Shown here: one piece after another, positions 1 to 6,176 of the stretch
How the letters are laid out: the number at the start of each line of letters is the position of its first letter
Position numbering within the stretch: the stretch's first letter is position 1
Source of the DNA: Dehalococcoidales bacterium
Lineage (GTDB): Bacteria > Chloroflexota > Dehalococcoidia > Dehalococcoidales > RBG-16-60-22
Direction of reading: 5' to 3'
Assembly (NCBI GenBank): GCA_026416775.1
Contig: JAOAEN010000081.1
Span: 1 to 6,225 of the forward strand
Length of the DNA stretch: 6,225 bases
Program-made: the position numbers and the translations under genes
The notes under the pieces: generated by a model
The model's database searches: none
Told to the model about the DNA's origin: nothing
Seen by the model: the letters and a program-made list of their open reading frames with translations, nothing else

Positions 1-18
1 GATGTGTATAAGAGACAG
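1..18 (+). other. Residual Nextera/Tn5 mosaic-end adapter (artefact)
   Basis: The window opens with GATGTGTATAAGAGACAG, which is the last 18 of the 19 bases of the Tn5 mosaic end used in Nextera libraries. Coding sequence of an otherwise well-conserved RNase HII starts directly after it. Read in the rnhB frame the adapter encodes MYKRQ, a peptide familiar as a contaminant at the ends of predicted metagenome proteins. It is not a transposon in the organism: no transposase and no second mosaic end are present. Confidence 0.96.
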
Positions 19-204
19 ATTGTTGCCAAGGTCACCCGTGACCGTATGGTCATGGAGCTGGACCGGAAGTATCCGGGCTACGGGTTTGCCGCCCACAAGG
101 GATACGGCACCAAAGAGCATCTTGAGTGCCTGATGCGCCTGGGGCCGTGCCCGGTACACCGGCGTTCGTTCCGCCCGGTGGCGGAAGTGCTGCAGAGGCA
201 ATGA
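19..204 (+). CDS. rnhB: Ribonuclease HII, C-terminal part (5' truncated)
   Basis: RNase HII cuts the RNA strand of RNA-DNA hybrids and starts removal of single ribonucleotides misincorporated into DNA; it is cytoplasmic. Only the last 61 residues are present (the family is usually about 190-260 aa). They begin IVAKVTRDR, the end of the conserved SI(V/L)AKVxRD block; its Asp is the last acidic residue of the D-E-D-D metal site. The hallmark segment [14 protein letters not shown] and the C-terminal [11 protein letters not shown] follow, then stop at 202-204. The reading frame continues upstream into the adapter, so the Met at position 4 is false and the true start is off the contig. The stop overlaps the yraN start (ATGA), a common rnhB-yraN arrangement that implies one transcript. 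Confidence 0.95.
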   Translation: MVAKVTRDRMVMELDRKYPGYGFAAHKGYGTKEHLECLMRLGPCPVHRRSFRPVAEVLQRQ

Positions 205-563
205 AGCGGAAGGATATCGGTGCTCTCGGGGAAAGGCTTGCCGTTGCGTTCCTCAGGAAGCGGGGGTATGCCGTTATTGAGACGAATTACCGCTGTCCCG
301 TCGGGGAAATTGATATCGTTGCCTGCAAAGATGATGCGGTTGTCTTTGTTGAGGTGAAGACAAGGACGGGTGATGCATTCGGAAGCCCGCAAGAGGCGGT
401 CACGCAGGACAAGGCGGCAAGACTGCGGGAGCTTGCGGATTACTACCTGCAGACCCATGATGGTTTACCTCCGGACTGGCAGATTAACGTGGTCGCCATC
501 CGCCTGGACGGGAGGGGACGTGTAAGTCATCTTGAGATGATTGAAAACGCCATCAGCGGGTAG
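201..563 (+). CDS. yraN: YraN/UPF0102 family nuclease-like protein
   Basis: This 120-aa protein is a full-length UPF0102 (YraN) member. The family has a restriction-endonuclease-like (PD-(D/E)xK) fold and is widely linked with rnhB; its biological role is not settled. Visible motifs are the N-terminal GxxGE with E11, the GEIDIV block (E36, D38) and FVEVKTR (E51, K53), which together make the expected metal-binding nuclease core. The ATG at 201 is chosen because it gives the typical family N-terminus ([11 protein letters not shown]) and an ATGA overlap with rnhB. An in-frame ATG at 126 would add 25 low-complexity residues that only shadow RNase HII. An AGAGG at 194-198 sits unusually close to the start, so translational coupling to rnhB is likely. 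No truncation is seen. Confidence 0.93.
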   Translation: MKRKDIGALGERLAVAFLRKRGYAVIETNYRCPVGEIDIVACKDDAVVFVEVKTRTGDAFGSPQEAVTQDKAARLRELADYYLQTHDGLPPDWQINVVAIRLDGRGRVSHLEMIENAISG

Positions 564-568
564 TGCGC

Positions 569-597
569 TTTACCGTCTGCACCTGGTGTGTTAGAAT
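569..597 (+). promoter_or_regulatory. Candidate sigma70-type promoter for thiD2-thiE
   Basis: TTTACC (569-574) and TAGAAT (592-597) are separated by exactly 17 bp, matching the -35 and -10 consensus at 4/6 and 5/6 positions. They lie in the only gap between yraN and the thiamine gene. Transcription would start near 604, leaving a leader of about 15 nt. That is too short for a TPP riboswitch, and no riboswitch-like sequence is seen in the 55-bp gap. This is a pattern match only; read-through from rnhB-yraN is also possible. Confidence 0.4.
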
Positions 598-618
598 TAA
601 ACGCCGAAGCAGATTTCC

Positions 619-1683
619 ATGGGTCTCATCGCAAGGGATAAACTGCGTATTATTGATGCCAATTTGAACCGGCTTGGCGAGGGGCTGCGTGTCCTTGAGG
701 AATTCGCCCGTTTTGTGCTGAACGATGCCGTCCTGACCCAGCAGCTCAAGGACCTCCGCCACGATTTGCTGCGCATGAACCCGGAATTTGAGCGAAAGCT
801 CATCACCGCAAGGGATGCGCTTCGTGATATCGGTGCCGGCAGGAAAGCCTCCGGCGAAACGGGGAAACGGGAAGGTGCAGCGACAGTAGCCGCCAATGCC
901 CGCCGGGTGCAGGAAGCACTGCGGGTCATTGAAGAGCTGGCAAAGGACCCGGCACTCGGTCTCGATGCGGAGAAATACGAGGGGGCCAGGTTTACCCTCT
1001 ACACGATTGAAAAGGACCTGGTGCTGCGGCTTTGCCGGAAGGACAGGCTGGCAAAGCTCTCCGGTCTATACGTCATCATTGATACGGCACTTCTCGGGGG
1101 AAGGCATCATCTGGACGTGGCGGGAAAAGCGGTGCGGGGTGGGGCAAAGGTCATTCAGCTACGGGACAAGCACTCAAGCCGCCGTGAGTTCTTCCGTATG
1201 GCGGGGGAAATAAGCGATTTCTGTAAACAGCATGGCGTGCTCTTCATTGTTAACGATAGCCTTGAGGTTGCCCTTGCCGTGGAGGCGGATGGGCTTCACA
1301 TCGGCAGGGATGACCTTCCGGCAGAAATTGCCCGCAGGTTGTTACCGGCGGATAAGATACTGGGCTGCTCGGCGCGCACGGTGGAAGCGGCAATGTCTGC
1401 TTCGGCTGCCGGTGCCGATTATCTCGGGGTCGGTGCCATGTCTGCCACGGCGACGAAGGATGGCGCCGAGGTGGTCGGTCCGGGCAGGATTGCCGAGATC
1501 AAGCGAGCAGTAGACTTACCTGTGGTGGCGATCGGCGGAATAAGTGAGGCTAATATCGGTGAGGTGGTGGCGGCGGGGGCAGATGCTGTGGCTGTGGTCA
1601 GTGCCGTCATGCTTGCCGGGGACGTGGAGGAGGCGTGCCGCCGGCTTGCCGCGCTCATACAGGAGAAGGGACATGACGGGTAA
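619..1683 (+). CDS. thiE: ThiD2-ThiE fusion: HMP-P kinase / thiamine-phosphate synthase
   Basis: A 354-aa two-domain thiamine biosynthesis enzyme. Residues 1 to about 140 match the ThiD2 family, the monofunctional HMP-P kinase that replaces ThiD in some bacteria; its signature NLNRLGEGLRVLEE starts at N15. Residues of about 148-350 are a ThiE TIM barrel that joins HMP-PP and thiazole phosphate into thiamine phosphate. Visible ThiE motifs are VIQLRDK (178-184), FIVND (209-213), GLHIGRDD (225-232, with Arg where Gln is usual), the phosphate loop YLGVGAMSATATKDG (268-282; the usual GP and Phe/Pro positions are changed) and VVAIGGI (302-308). A single fused gene lets HMP-PP pass directly between the two activities. 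The ATG at 619 has only a weak Shine-Dalgarno, but an upstream in-frame stop at 592 excludes earlier starts. The 3' end overlaps the next gene by 11 bp. Confidence 0.93.
   Translation: MGLIARDKLRIIDANLNRLGEGLRVLEEFARFVLNDAVLTQQLKDLRHDLLRMNPEFERKLITARDALRDIGAGRKASGETGKREGAATVAANARRVQEALRVIEELAKDPALGLDAEKYEGARFTLYTIEKDLVLRLCRKDRLAKLSGLYVIIDTALLGGRHHLDVAGKAVRGGAKVIQLRDKHSSRREFFRMAGEISDFCKQHGVLFIVNDSLEVALAVEADGLHIGRDDLPAEIARRLLPADKILGCSARTVEAAMSASAAGADYLGVGAMSATATKDGAEVVGPGRIAEIKRAVDLPVVAIGGISEANIGEVVAAGADAVAVVSAVMLAGDVEEACRRLAALIQEKGHDG
1661..1670 (+). promoter_or_regulatory. Ribosome binding site for the translin-family gene
   Basis: AGGAGAAGGG lies inside the last codons of thiE and ends 2 nt before the ATG at 1673; its AGGAG core is 7 nt from that ATG. 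This supports 1673 as the start over upstream in-frame Met codons such as 1544, which lie deep inside thiE. Confidence 0.75.
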
Positions 1684-2302
1684 TCTGGATCCTATTGCCG
1701 AAGAACTCAGGAGGACCCTGATTTCCCGCGACGAGGCGCGGGAGAAACTCATCCCGCTCTGCCGTGAGGTCATCCGTCATTCATCAGTCGCCATACGTGC
1801 CGTGCACCGGCGGGAATTCGCTCTGGCAGGGGAAGCGCTCGGACAGGCACGCGGGCTTCTCAATGAAGCATGGAAAATTGCCGGTGAACATGGAGATGCG
1901 GGCATCAGCGGGCTTATCCGCGATGCGGAAAAGGAATTTGCCGAAGCCAGTATCACGCTCGCCATTGTTGAAGGCAGGGGGTTCATGCCCCCGGGTGAGC
2001 TTGGTGTCGATGTCATCTCCTATCTGCACGGGATGGGGGAGGCGGTCGGGGAGCTGCGGCGCTATCTCCTTGATGCCATGAGGCGGGGTGACCTCTCGCG
2101 TGGCGAGGAGCTGCTCGGGGTGATGGACGATATCTATAACGTGCTGGTCACCATGGATTTCCCTGACGGGCTGACCGGGGGGTTGCGGCGTACCACGGAC
2201 GTAGCGCGCGGGGTGCTGGAAAACATGCGCCGTGATCTCACGCTGGCAATGAGGCAGAAGGAGCTGGAATCTCGGCTTGACAGGTTCGAGGGCGGGAAGT
2301 AG
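1673..2302 (+). CDS. Translin/TRAX-family protein (predicted RNA/ssDNA-binding nuclease)
   Basis: A 209-aa, strongly helical protein of the translin superfamily. Members bind RNA and single-stranded DNA as ring-shaped octamers; the TRAX subunit is the Mg-dependent endoribonuclease of eukaryotic C3PO, and archaeal homologues also act on RNA. Recognised blocks are IRAVHRREF (41-49), EFAEA (88-92), a central YLHGMGEAVGELRR (117-130), MDDIYNVL (151-158), FPDGLTGGLRRTTDVAR (163-179) and the C-terminal RDLTLAMRQKELESRL (187-202). E88, E91, E123 and E127 fall where human TRAX has its catalytic E123, E126, D193 and E197, so activity is plausible (alignment by eye). Translins are common in archaea and eukaryotes but rare in bacteria. 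The overlap with thiE suggests co-transcription, although no functional link to thiamine is known. Family assignment is confident; substrate is unknown. Confidence 0.85.
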   Translation: MTGNLDPIAEELRRTLISRDEAREKLIPLCREVIRHSSVAIRAVHRREFALAGEALGQARGLLNEAWKIAGEHGDAGISGLIRDAEKEFAEASITLAIVEGRGFMPPGELGVDVISYLHGMGEAVGELRRYLLDAMRRGDLSRGEELLGVMDDIYNVLVTMDFPDGLTGGLRRTTDVARGVLENMRRDLTLAMRQKELESRLDRFEGGK

Positions 2303-2381
2303 CCCCGGTTACGGTTTTTGTCAAATACAGCGATTGCTGGACTGGAAAGAATATTTGCTGGAAAGGCGGGAAGAGCGAAAA

Positions 2382-3383
2382 ATGAATAGGATTCTTGAAG
2401 GCAAAGTTGCGGTGGTTACCGGCTCAGGGCAGGGCGTCGGTCGTGCCATTGCTATCGGGCTTGCGAAAGAGGGTGCCAAGGTGGTGACCAATAACCGTAA
2501 GCCCGGCTCCACGGGTAAGGCCTTTCTTACCGACGAGCAGGAAAAGGCATTGAGCCAGGACAGGCAGGAGTGGTTTAAGAAGGGGCTTGATATGGTGAGC
2601 GGGGATGCGGAAACGACCGCTCAGGCCATACGCGATATGGGCGGTGAAGCGGTGGCGTTCTTCGGCGATATTTCCGATTTCAATGTTGCGGCAGAGCTCA
2701 TCCAGACTGCCATTGACCGCTTCGGCAGGATAGACATCCTCGTCAATGTCGCCGGGGCTTTCGGCTTCAGCCCCATTGAGGAGATGACGGAGGAGCTTTT
2801 TGATAGGGTTACCCGCGTCAAGCCGAAGGGGTACTTCAATACCATCCGCCATGCCGTCCCGCACATGATCAGGCAGAAATGGGGACGTATCATCAACTGC
2901 ACTTCAAGGGCATGGCTCGGTGATGTCATCAAGCATGCCGAGTACTGCGTGGCCAATGCCGGGGTGGTCGGTCTGACCAAGGCAGTGGCAATTGAGCTGC
3001 GCAAGTATGGCATTACCTGTAATGCCTTTTCTCCGTTTGCCAGGACGCGCGCCTCGTACGAGCTTGATGCCTATGCCTATGCCGGGGAAAGCCCCTTTGT
3101 CTTTGAAGGACCGGCGGGCTTCAAGGGGATGATTGATTTCACTCCGGACCCTGAATACGTCGCCCCGTTCATCTGCTATCTCGCCTCGGATGCCGCCAAG
3201 GACATCAGCGGCTCGGTCTTCAGCATTGCGGGGAATACCATCGGGCTTTACTCCGAGCCGGTAATCTCCCATAACCTGGTGAAGTTCGGCAAGGAACCCT
3301 GGAAGATGGAAGAGCTGCTCCAGCAGGTCCCCCGCGGACTTCTTGCTGGCTACCGCTGCCCGGCAGATCACCCGTTCGGGTAA
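2382..3383 (+). CDS. Short-chain dehydrogenase/reductase with atypical catalytic tetrad
   Basis: A 333-aa cytoplasmic SDR, longer than the classical size of about 250 aa. The Rossmann motif TGSGQGVG (13-20) and NVAG (122-125, a variant of NNAG) are intact, and NNR (37-39) after beta-2 suggests NADP(H). Residues of about 41-75 are an insertion before the next helix. Catalytic Ser175 and Tyr188 have the normal 13-residue spacing. The YxxxK motif reads YCVAN, so the lysine is Asn192, and the VNxxG asparagine is Lys147 (VKPKG). Both codons are unambiguous (AAT at 2955-2957 and AAG at 2820-2822). This could be a redox enzyme with a shifted lysine, or a protein that has lost dehydrogenase activity. 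The ATG at 2382 fits the usual SDR N-terminus (LEGKVAVVTG); earlier in-frame codons from 2277 add unrelated sequence overlapping translin. It follows translin by 79 bp with no clear promoter. The substrate is not predictable; related long SDRs act on steroids, acyl-CoAs or xenobiotics. Confidence 0.85.
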   Translation: MNRILEGKVAVVTGSGQGVGRAIAIGLAKEGAKVVTNNRKPGSTGKAFLTDEQEKALSQDRQEWFKKGLDMVSGDAETTAQAIRDMGGEAVAFFGDISDFNVAAELIQTAIDRFGRIDILVNVAGAFGFSPIEEMTEELFDRVTRVKPKGYFNTIRHAVPHMIRQKWGRIINCTSRAWLGDVIKHAEYCVANAGVVGLTKAVAIELRKYGITCNAFSPFARTRASYELDAYAYAGESPFVFEGPAGFKGMIDFTPDPEYVAPFICYLASDAAKDISGSVFSIAGNTIGLYSEPVISHNLVKFGKEPWKMEELLQQVPRGLLAGYRCPADHPFG

Positions 3384-3398
3384 GGCTCGGGGAAATGG

Positions 3399-3731
3399 CT
3401 AGTGTGGCACGAAGACGGAAGAGCGCGGTGATTTCTCCAGCGCCTTTGCCAGCTCTTCCACCGTTCCGTATTTCATGCAGAGTGCCTGGCAGTGTTTCAC
3501 ACAGGCGGGCATCTCGCCCCGCGCGGTTCTTTCGGCACAGAGATCGCACAGGCGGGTGACCACGGGCATAAAGTCAACATATACCTTGTCCGGTGGTGAC
3601 GTGGTGACAACCTCGTAGACCTTGACCCCGCAATTACCCTCGGAGAAGTTGTGTTCCTGCTTGCAGGCGACCTCACAGGCATGGCAGCCGGTGCAGTATT
3701 CCCACTCAATGAACAGACCTTTGCGTGCCAT
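3399..3731 (-). CDS. Two-cluster [4Fe-4S] ferredoxin, electron-transfer partner of the molybdoenzyme
   Basis: A 110-aa protein resembling a shortened DMSO-reductase-type beta subunit. It carries CTGCHACEVAC (C13, C16, C19, C23) and CDLC...CVKHC (C62, C65, C77, C81), the eight cysteines needed for two [4Fe-4S] clusters in the usual crossed pattern, plus extra C34 and C85. Classical DmsB/PsrB-type subunits carry four clusters and are roughly twice as long, so this is a reduced form. There is no signal peptide and no transmembrane segment, so it should be cytoplasmic like its partner. The gene starts 2 bp after the molybdoenzyme stop, with AAGGAG overlapping that gene's last codons (3742-3737, spacing 5 nt), so the two are surely co-translated. 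The likely role is carrying electrons between the catalytic subunit and a further carrier. Its stop lies only 15 bp from the convergent SDR stop. Confidence 0.9.
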   Translation of the reverse strand: MARKGLFIEWEYCTGCHACEVACKQEHNFSEGNCGVKVYEVVTTSPPDKVYVDFMPVVTRLCDLCAERTARGEMPACVKHCQALCMKYGTVEELAKALEKSPRSSVFVPH

Positions 3732-3733
3732 AG

Positions 3734-5983
3734 CTACTCCTTCTTCTGGGCAGTGATTTTCACGATACGGCAGAGGTTGGAGCGATAGTTGGTACCGCCG
3801 AAACCGGATTTCGCCTGGTTGCCCATTGTCGTGAGGTTGTTGACGTTATGCTCCCAGGTGCTGAAGAAACCGGGGGCTTTGCCATCGGTCTCCGGTAGCC
3901 ACCAGCCGTGCGGTACCGTCACCACCTTGGGATGGGCCGTCGGGGTTACCTTGGCTTTCACCCTGATTCTCCCGTAGCGGTTCTCCACATAGACCCACTC
4001 ACCGTCCACGATGCCGAGTGACTTTGCGGTCTTATCGTTGATCTCGGCAATGGGGTAGGGATCAAGCTCCCTCAGCCAGGGAATCATGCGGTGCTCGGAA
4101 TGGAAGAAAACGGGCGAGCGGCGCCCGGTGGTGAGGATGAGCGGGTACTCCTTGGCAAGCTCCGGCGTGGCGAGCGGGCTTTCCTTCGGCTCCTCGTAGT
4201 AGGGGAGGGGATCAAGCCCCCATTCCTCGTAACGCTTGGAATAAAGCTCGACCTTGCCGGTAGGCGTATCAAAGCCGGGCTTGCCATCCGGACGGAGAAG
4301 CCCTTTTTCATACCGGTAGTACGGGCGCGTGTTGTGCCCTTCCGGCGGGTATTCCCAGCAGCCCTTTGCCTTGAGCTTTTCAAAATCGGTGTTGCCGTCC
4401 TTGAGGCGGTCGTTGATCAGGTCGCGGACGGTTCTGTACTTGATGGGCGTGGTTGCCAGGCGTTTGGCAAGCTCAAGGTTAATTTCCCAGTCCGACTTGC
4501 ACTCGCCAAGCGGCTCCACCGCCTTGACCGAAACGCCCAGCGGCTGCCACCAGGAGCGGAAGCTCTCTTTCTCGCAGATGGTGCAGGCGGGAAGGAAGAT
4601 ATCGGCAAGCGCCATGCTCGTCGGCGTCTGGAAGAGGTCAACCACCACGATGAACTCGAGCTTCTTCATCGCGTTGTAGTGGCGCCGCGGGTCGGCTGCC
4701 TGCCCACCGATGATGTTTGAGGTCTGGATCCAGGCGCCCTTGATCGGGTAGGGCTTGCCGGTCTCCATCTGCTCGATGAGAACGTCCGGTTGCACCCAGC
4801 CGCGGAAGTTCTTGATCATCGGGTATCTATCGGCACCGATCCTTTTTTCGTTGAGCTTCTTCACCAGCTCCTCTCCGTAGAGCTTGAGGAGCTCGGCGGT
4901 GCTGAAGGGATAGGTGGTAACGCCGTGCGAGTTGCGGGCAATGACGTTGCCGCCGGGGTTATCAATGTTGCCGGTAATTGCCCAGAGGTGGTTGATTGCC
5001 TGGGCGACGACACTCCCTGCGGGCTGGGCATCCACCGGCTCACCCCAGTGAATGGCAGAAGGCTTGTTCATGGCGTAGAGGCGGGCTGCCTGGATGATCT
5101 TCTCCCTGGGCACCCAGGTAATCTGCTCCACCTTGTCCAGCGGGTATTCCTGAACGCGCTTCTTCAGCTCTTCAAAGCCGTAGCACCATTTCGCAACGAA
5201 CTCTTTGTCGTAGATACCCTCGTTGATGATCACGTTCAGCATCCCCAGGGCAAGGGCACCATCGGTGCCGGGACGGAGCTGGAGGTGCACCTCGGAGCGG
5301 GTGGTGAACCAGGTATGCCGCGGGTCAACGGTGATGAGCTTGGAGCCGCGCCGCATGCAGTCAACAATCCAGTGCCCGTAAAAGCCATCGTGGCAGCCGG
5401 TGGACGGGTTCTGGGCCCAGATGATGATGTACTTGGGCGGGCGCCATTCGGGCGAATCATAGCGTTTTTCGAAGAACTGGGAGCAATCGGCAACGCTGTA
5501 GTGCCCCTGCGTGGCGTACATCGCACCGAGACGTGGCGTGTAGCAGGCATGACCGGCAAGCCCGACCTGCACCCAGTTGGGACTGCCGTAGGCATACATC
5601 AGGAAGGTAATCGGCCCACCGATGTCACGCCCGGTACCCTGGCAGAAGATGACCGATTCCGCCCCGTACTTGGCACGGATTTCCTTGAGCTTCTTTTCAA
5701 TGGTATCGTAGGCTTCATCCCAGCTGATGCGCTGCCACTTGCCTTCTCCCCTCTCTCCCACGCGCTTCAGGGGATAAAGTACGCGGTCGGGATGGTACAT
5801 GTACTGGGGGATTGCCAGCCCCTTGGCGCAGAGCCTGCCCTGATTGAAGGGATGTTTGGGGTTGCCTTCGACCCTGGTCACCTTTCCATCCCTGACGTAG
5901 ATTTCGCAGCCGCAACCGCCGTGGGAGCCGCACCCTGCTGACCACAGAGTGGAAAGGATCACTTCCTCTTTGTTTTTTGCCAT
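3734..5983 (-). CDS. Molybdopterin (Mo/W) oxidoreductase, DMSO reductase family catalytic subunit
   Basis: A 749-aa MopB-superfamily enzyme holding a bis-pterin Mo or W centre. In order: an N-terminal Fe-S domain (1-56) ending RLCAKG, where C52 is the last ligand and K54 the conserved Lys between cluster and pterin; a molybdopterin oxidoreductase core (about 60-500) with GNIDNPGGN (338-346) and ADIFLPA (460-466); and a C-terminal dinucleotide-binding domain (about 612-745) starting LILTTGRRSP. C147 in GHACYTPR is the likely protein ligand to the metal, as in the formate dehydrogenase, polysulfide reductase and acetylene hydratase groups. There is no Tat signal, so the enzyme is cytoplasmic. 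The Fe-S motif is unusual: C18, C24, C26 and C52, with Gly17 and Ser20 at the two usual first cysteines. His21 follows the position of the second cysteine, where acetylene hydratase has its catalytic Asp, which argues against that function. Substrate unknown; polysulfide/thiosulfate reductase-like or an uncharacterised subgroup. Confidence 0.92.
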   Translation of the reverse strand: MAKNKEEVILSTLWSAGCGSHGGCGCEIYVRDGKVTRVEGNPKHPFNQGRLCAKGLAIPQYMYHPDRVLYPLKRVGERGEGKWQRISWDEAYDTIEKKLKEIRAKYGAESVIFCQGTGRDIGGPITFLMYAYGSPNWVQVGLAGHACYTPRLGAMYATQGHYSVADCSQFFEKRYDSPEWRPPKYIIIWAQNPSTGCHDGFYGHWIVDCMRRGSKLITVDPRHTWFTTRSEVHLQLRPGTDGALALGMLNVIINEGIYDKEFVAKWCYGFEELKKRVQEYPLDKVEQITWVPREKIIQAARLYAMNKPSAIHWGEPVDAQPAGSVVAQAINHLWAITGNIDNPGGNVIARNSHGVTTYPFSTAELLKLYGEELVKKLNEKRIGADRYPMIKNFRGWVQPDVLIEQMETGKPYPIKGAWIQTSNIIGGQAADPRRHYNAMKKLEFIVVVDLFQTPTSMALADIFLPACTICEKESFRSWWQPLGVSVKAVEPLGECKSDWEINLELAKRLATTPIKYRTVRDLINDRLKDGNTDFEKLKAKGCWEYPPEGHNTRPYYRYEKGLLRPDGKPGFDTPTGKVELYSKRYEEWGLDPLPYYEEPKESPLATPELAKEYPLILTTGRRSPVFFHSEHRMIPWLRELDPYPIAEINDKTAKSLGIVDGEWVYVENRYGRIRVKAKVTPTAHPKVVTVPHGWWLPETDGKAPGFFSTWEHNVNNLTTMGNQAKSGFGGTNYRSNLCRIVKITAQKKE
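3737..3742 (-). promoter_or_regulatory. Ribosome binding site of the ferredoxin gene
   Basis: On the minus strand AAGGAG runs into the molybdoenzyme stop codon (AAG GAG TAG) and ends 5 nt before the ferredoxin ATG. It fixes that start and shows tight coupling of the two genes. Confidence 0.8.
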
Positions 5984-5989
5984 GCCTTT

Positions 5990-5995
5990 CTCCTT
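5990..5995 (-). promoter_or_regulatory. Ribosome binding site of the molybdoenzyme gene
   Basis: AAGGAG on the minus strand lies 6 nt before the ATG at 5983, a strong Shine-Dalgarno at normal spacing that supports this start. Confidence 0.8.
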
Positions 5996-6007
5996 TCGGG
6001 ACCGAAA
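5994..6007 (-). repeat. Small inverted repeat next to the molybdoenzyme RBS
   Basis: TTTCGG and CCGAAA flank two bases (5994-5999 and 6002-6007 on the + strand). In the minus-strand mRNA this could form a short stem (UUUCG/CGAAA with a 4-nt loop) whose 3' arm runs into AAGGAG. It is small and may be chance, but it sits where it could tune translation. Confidence 0.35.
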
Positions 6008-6035
6008 AAGCTAAAAAGAAAAATGTATCTGGAAT

Positions 6036-6065
6036 ATGATAGCCGTTTTCGCGCATGAGTGTCAA
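6036..6065 (-). promoter_or_regulatory. Strong sigma70-type promoter candidate for the molybdoenzyme-ferredoxin operon
   Basis: Read on the minus strand, a perfect TTGACA (6065-6060) is followed after 18 bp by TATCAT (6041-6036), which matches TATAAT at 5/6. Transcription would begin near 6029 and give a leader of about 46 nt that contains a U-rich stretch and the RBS. No other segment of this intergenic region fits a minus-strand promoter as well. Confidence 0.6.
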
Positions 6066-6076
6066 ACTGGGTAACT

Positions 6077-6105
6077 TTGCGTTGCCCGACGTTTTCTGAT
6101 AATAT
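6077..6105 (+). promoter_or_regulatory. Weak plus-strand promoter candidate for the divergent flavoprotein
   Basis: TTGCGT (6077-6082) and TAATAT (6100-6105) are 17 bp apart. Alternative -10 hexamers overlap here (GATAAT at 6098-6103, TATAAG at 6103-6108), so the exact boxes are uncertain. The AT-rich stretch is the best place for a promoter upstream of the gene starting at 6185. Confidence 0.3.
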
Positions 6106-6111
6106 AAGAAA
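6093..6111. repeat. Dyad TTTCT-N9-AGAAA over the plus-strand -10 region
   Basis: Five-base arms TTTCT (6093-6097) and AGAAA (6107-6111) are centred on the AT-rich -10 region. The size and position would suit a small regulator binding site, but 5-bp arms in AT-rich DNA arise easily by chance. Confidence 0.25.
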
Positions 6112-6170
6112 TACAGGCCAGCCAATCAGCAGGCATAGTTCCGGTTTGCCCGAAGCACAAAGTAAGAGGT

Positions 6171-6176
6171 AAGGAG
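6171..6176 (+). promoter_or_regulatory. Ribosome binding site of the partial flavoprotein gene
   Basis: AAGGAG ends 8 nt before the ATG at 6185. This strong Shine-Dalgarno is the main support for a real gene start there. Confidence 0.75.

Noticed and set aside
1..18. End of a real Tn5-type transposon
   Set aside because: The sequence is the engineered adapter mosaic end at the exact contig edge, with no transposase or element body.
126..200. Upstream extension of yraN to the ATG at 126
   Set aside because: The 25 added residues only shadow the RNase HII C-terminus; the ATG at 201 gives the family-typical start and an ATGA overlap.
564..618. TPP riboswitch upstream of the thiamine gene
   Set aside because: The gap is only 55 bp and shows none of the conserved THI-element sequence.
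3371..3398. CCCGTTCGGG as a terminator between the convergent SDR and ferredoxin genes
   Set aside because: The stem is 4 bp with a 2-nt loop, lies inside the SDR coding end and has no T-run. The 15-bp intergenic gap cannot hold a normal terminator.
4091..4720. Second long + strand frame (209 aa) within the molybdoenzyme region
   Set aside because: Antisense shadow of the same MopB gene, with no recognisable domain.
4790..5941. Long + strand open reading frame (383 aa) opposite the molybdoenzyme gene
   Set aside because: It lies wholly antisense to a clearly recognised MopB gene, has no family motifs, and is a by-product of the codon bias of GC-rich DNA.
5715..6125. Minus-strand frame starting at 6125 that overlaps the molybdoenzyme start and the intergenic region
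   Set aside because: It shares DNA with the MopB N-terminus in another frame, has no homology-like motif, and conflicts with the strong promoter and RBS placement.
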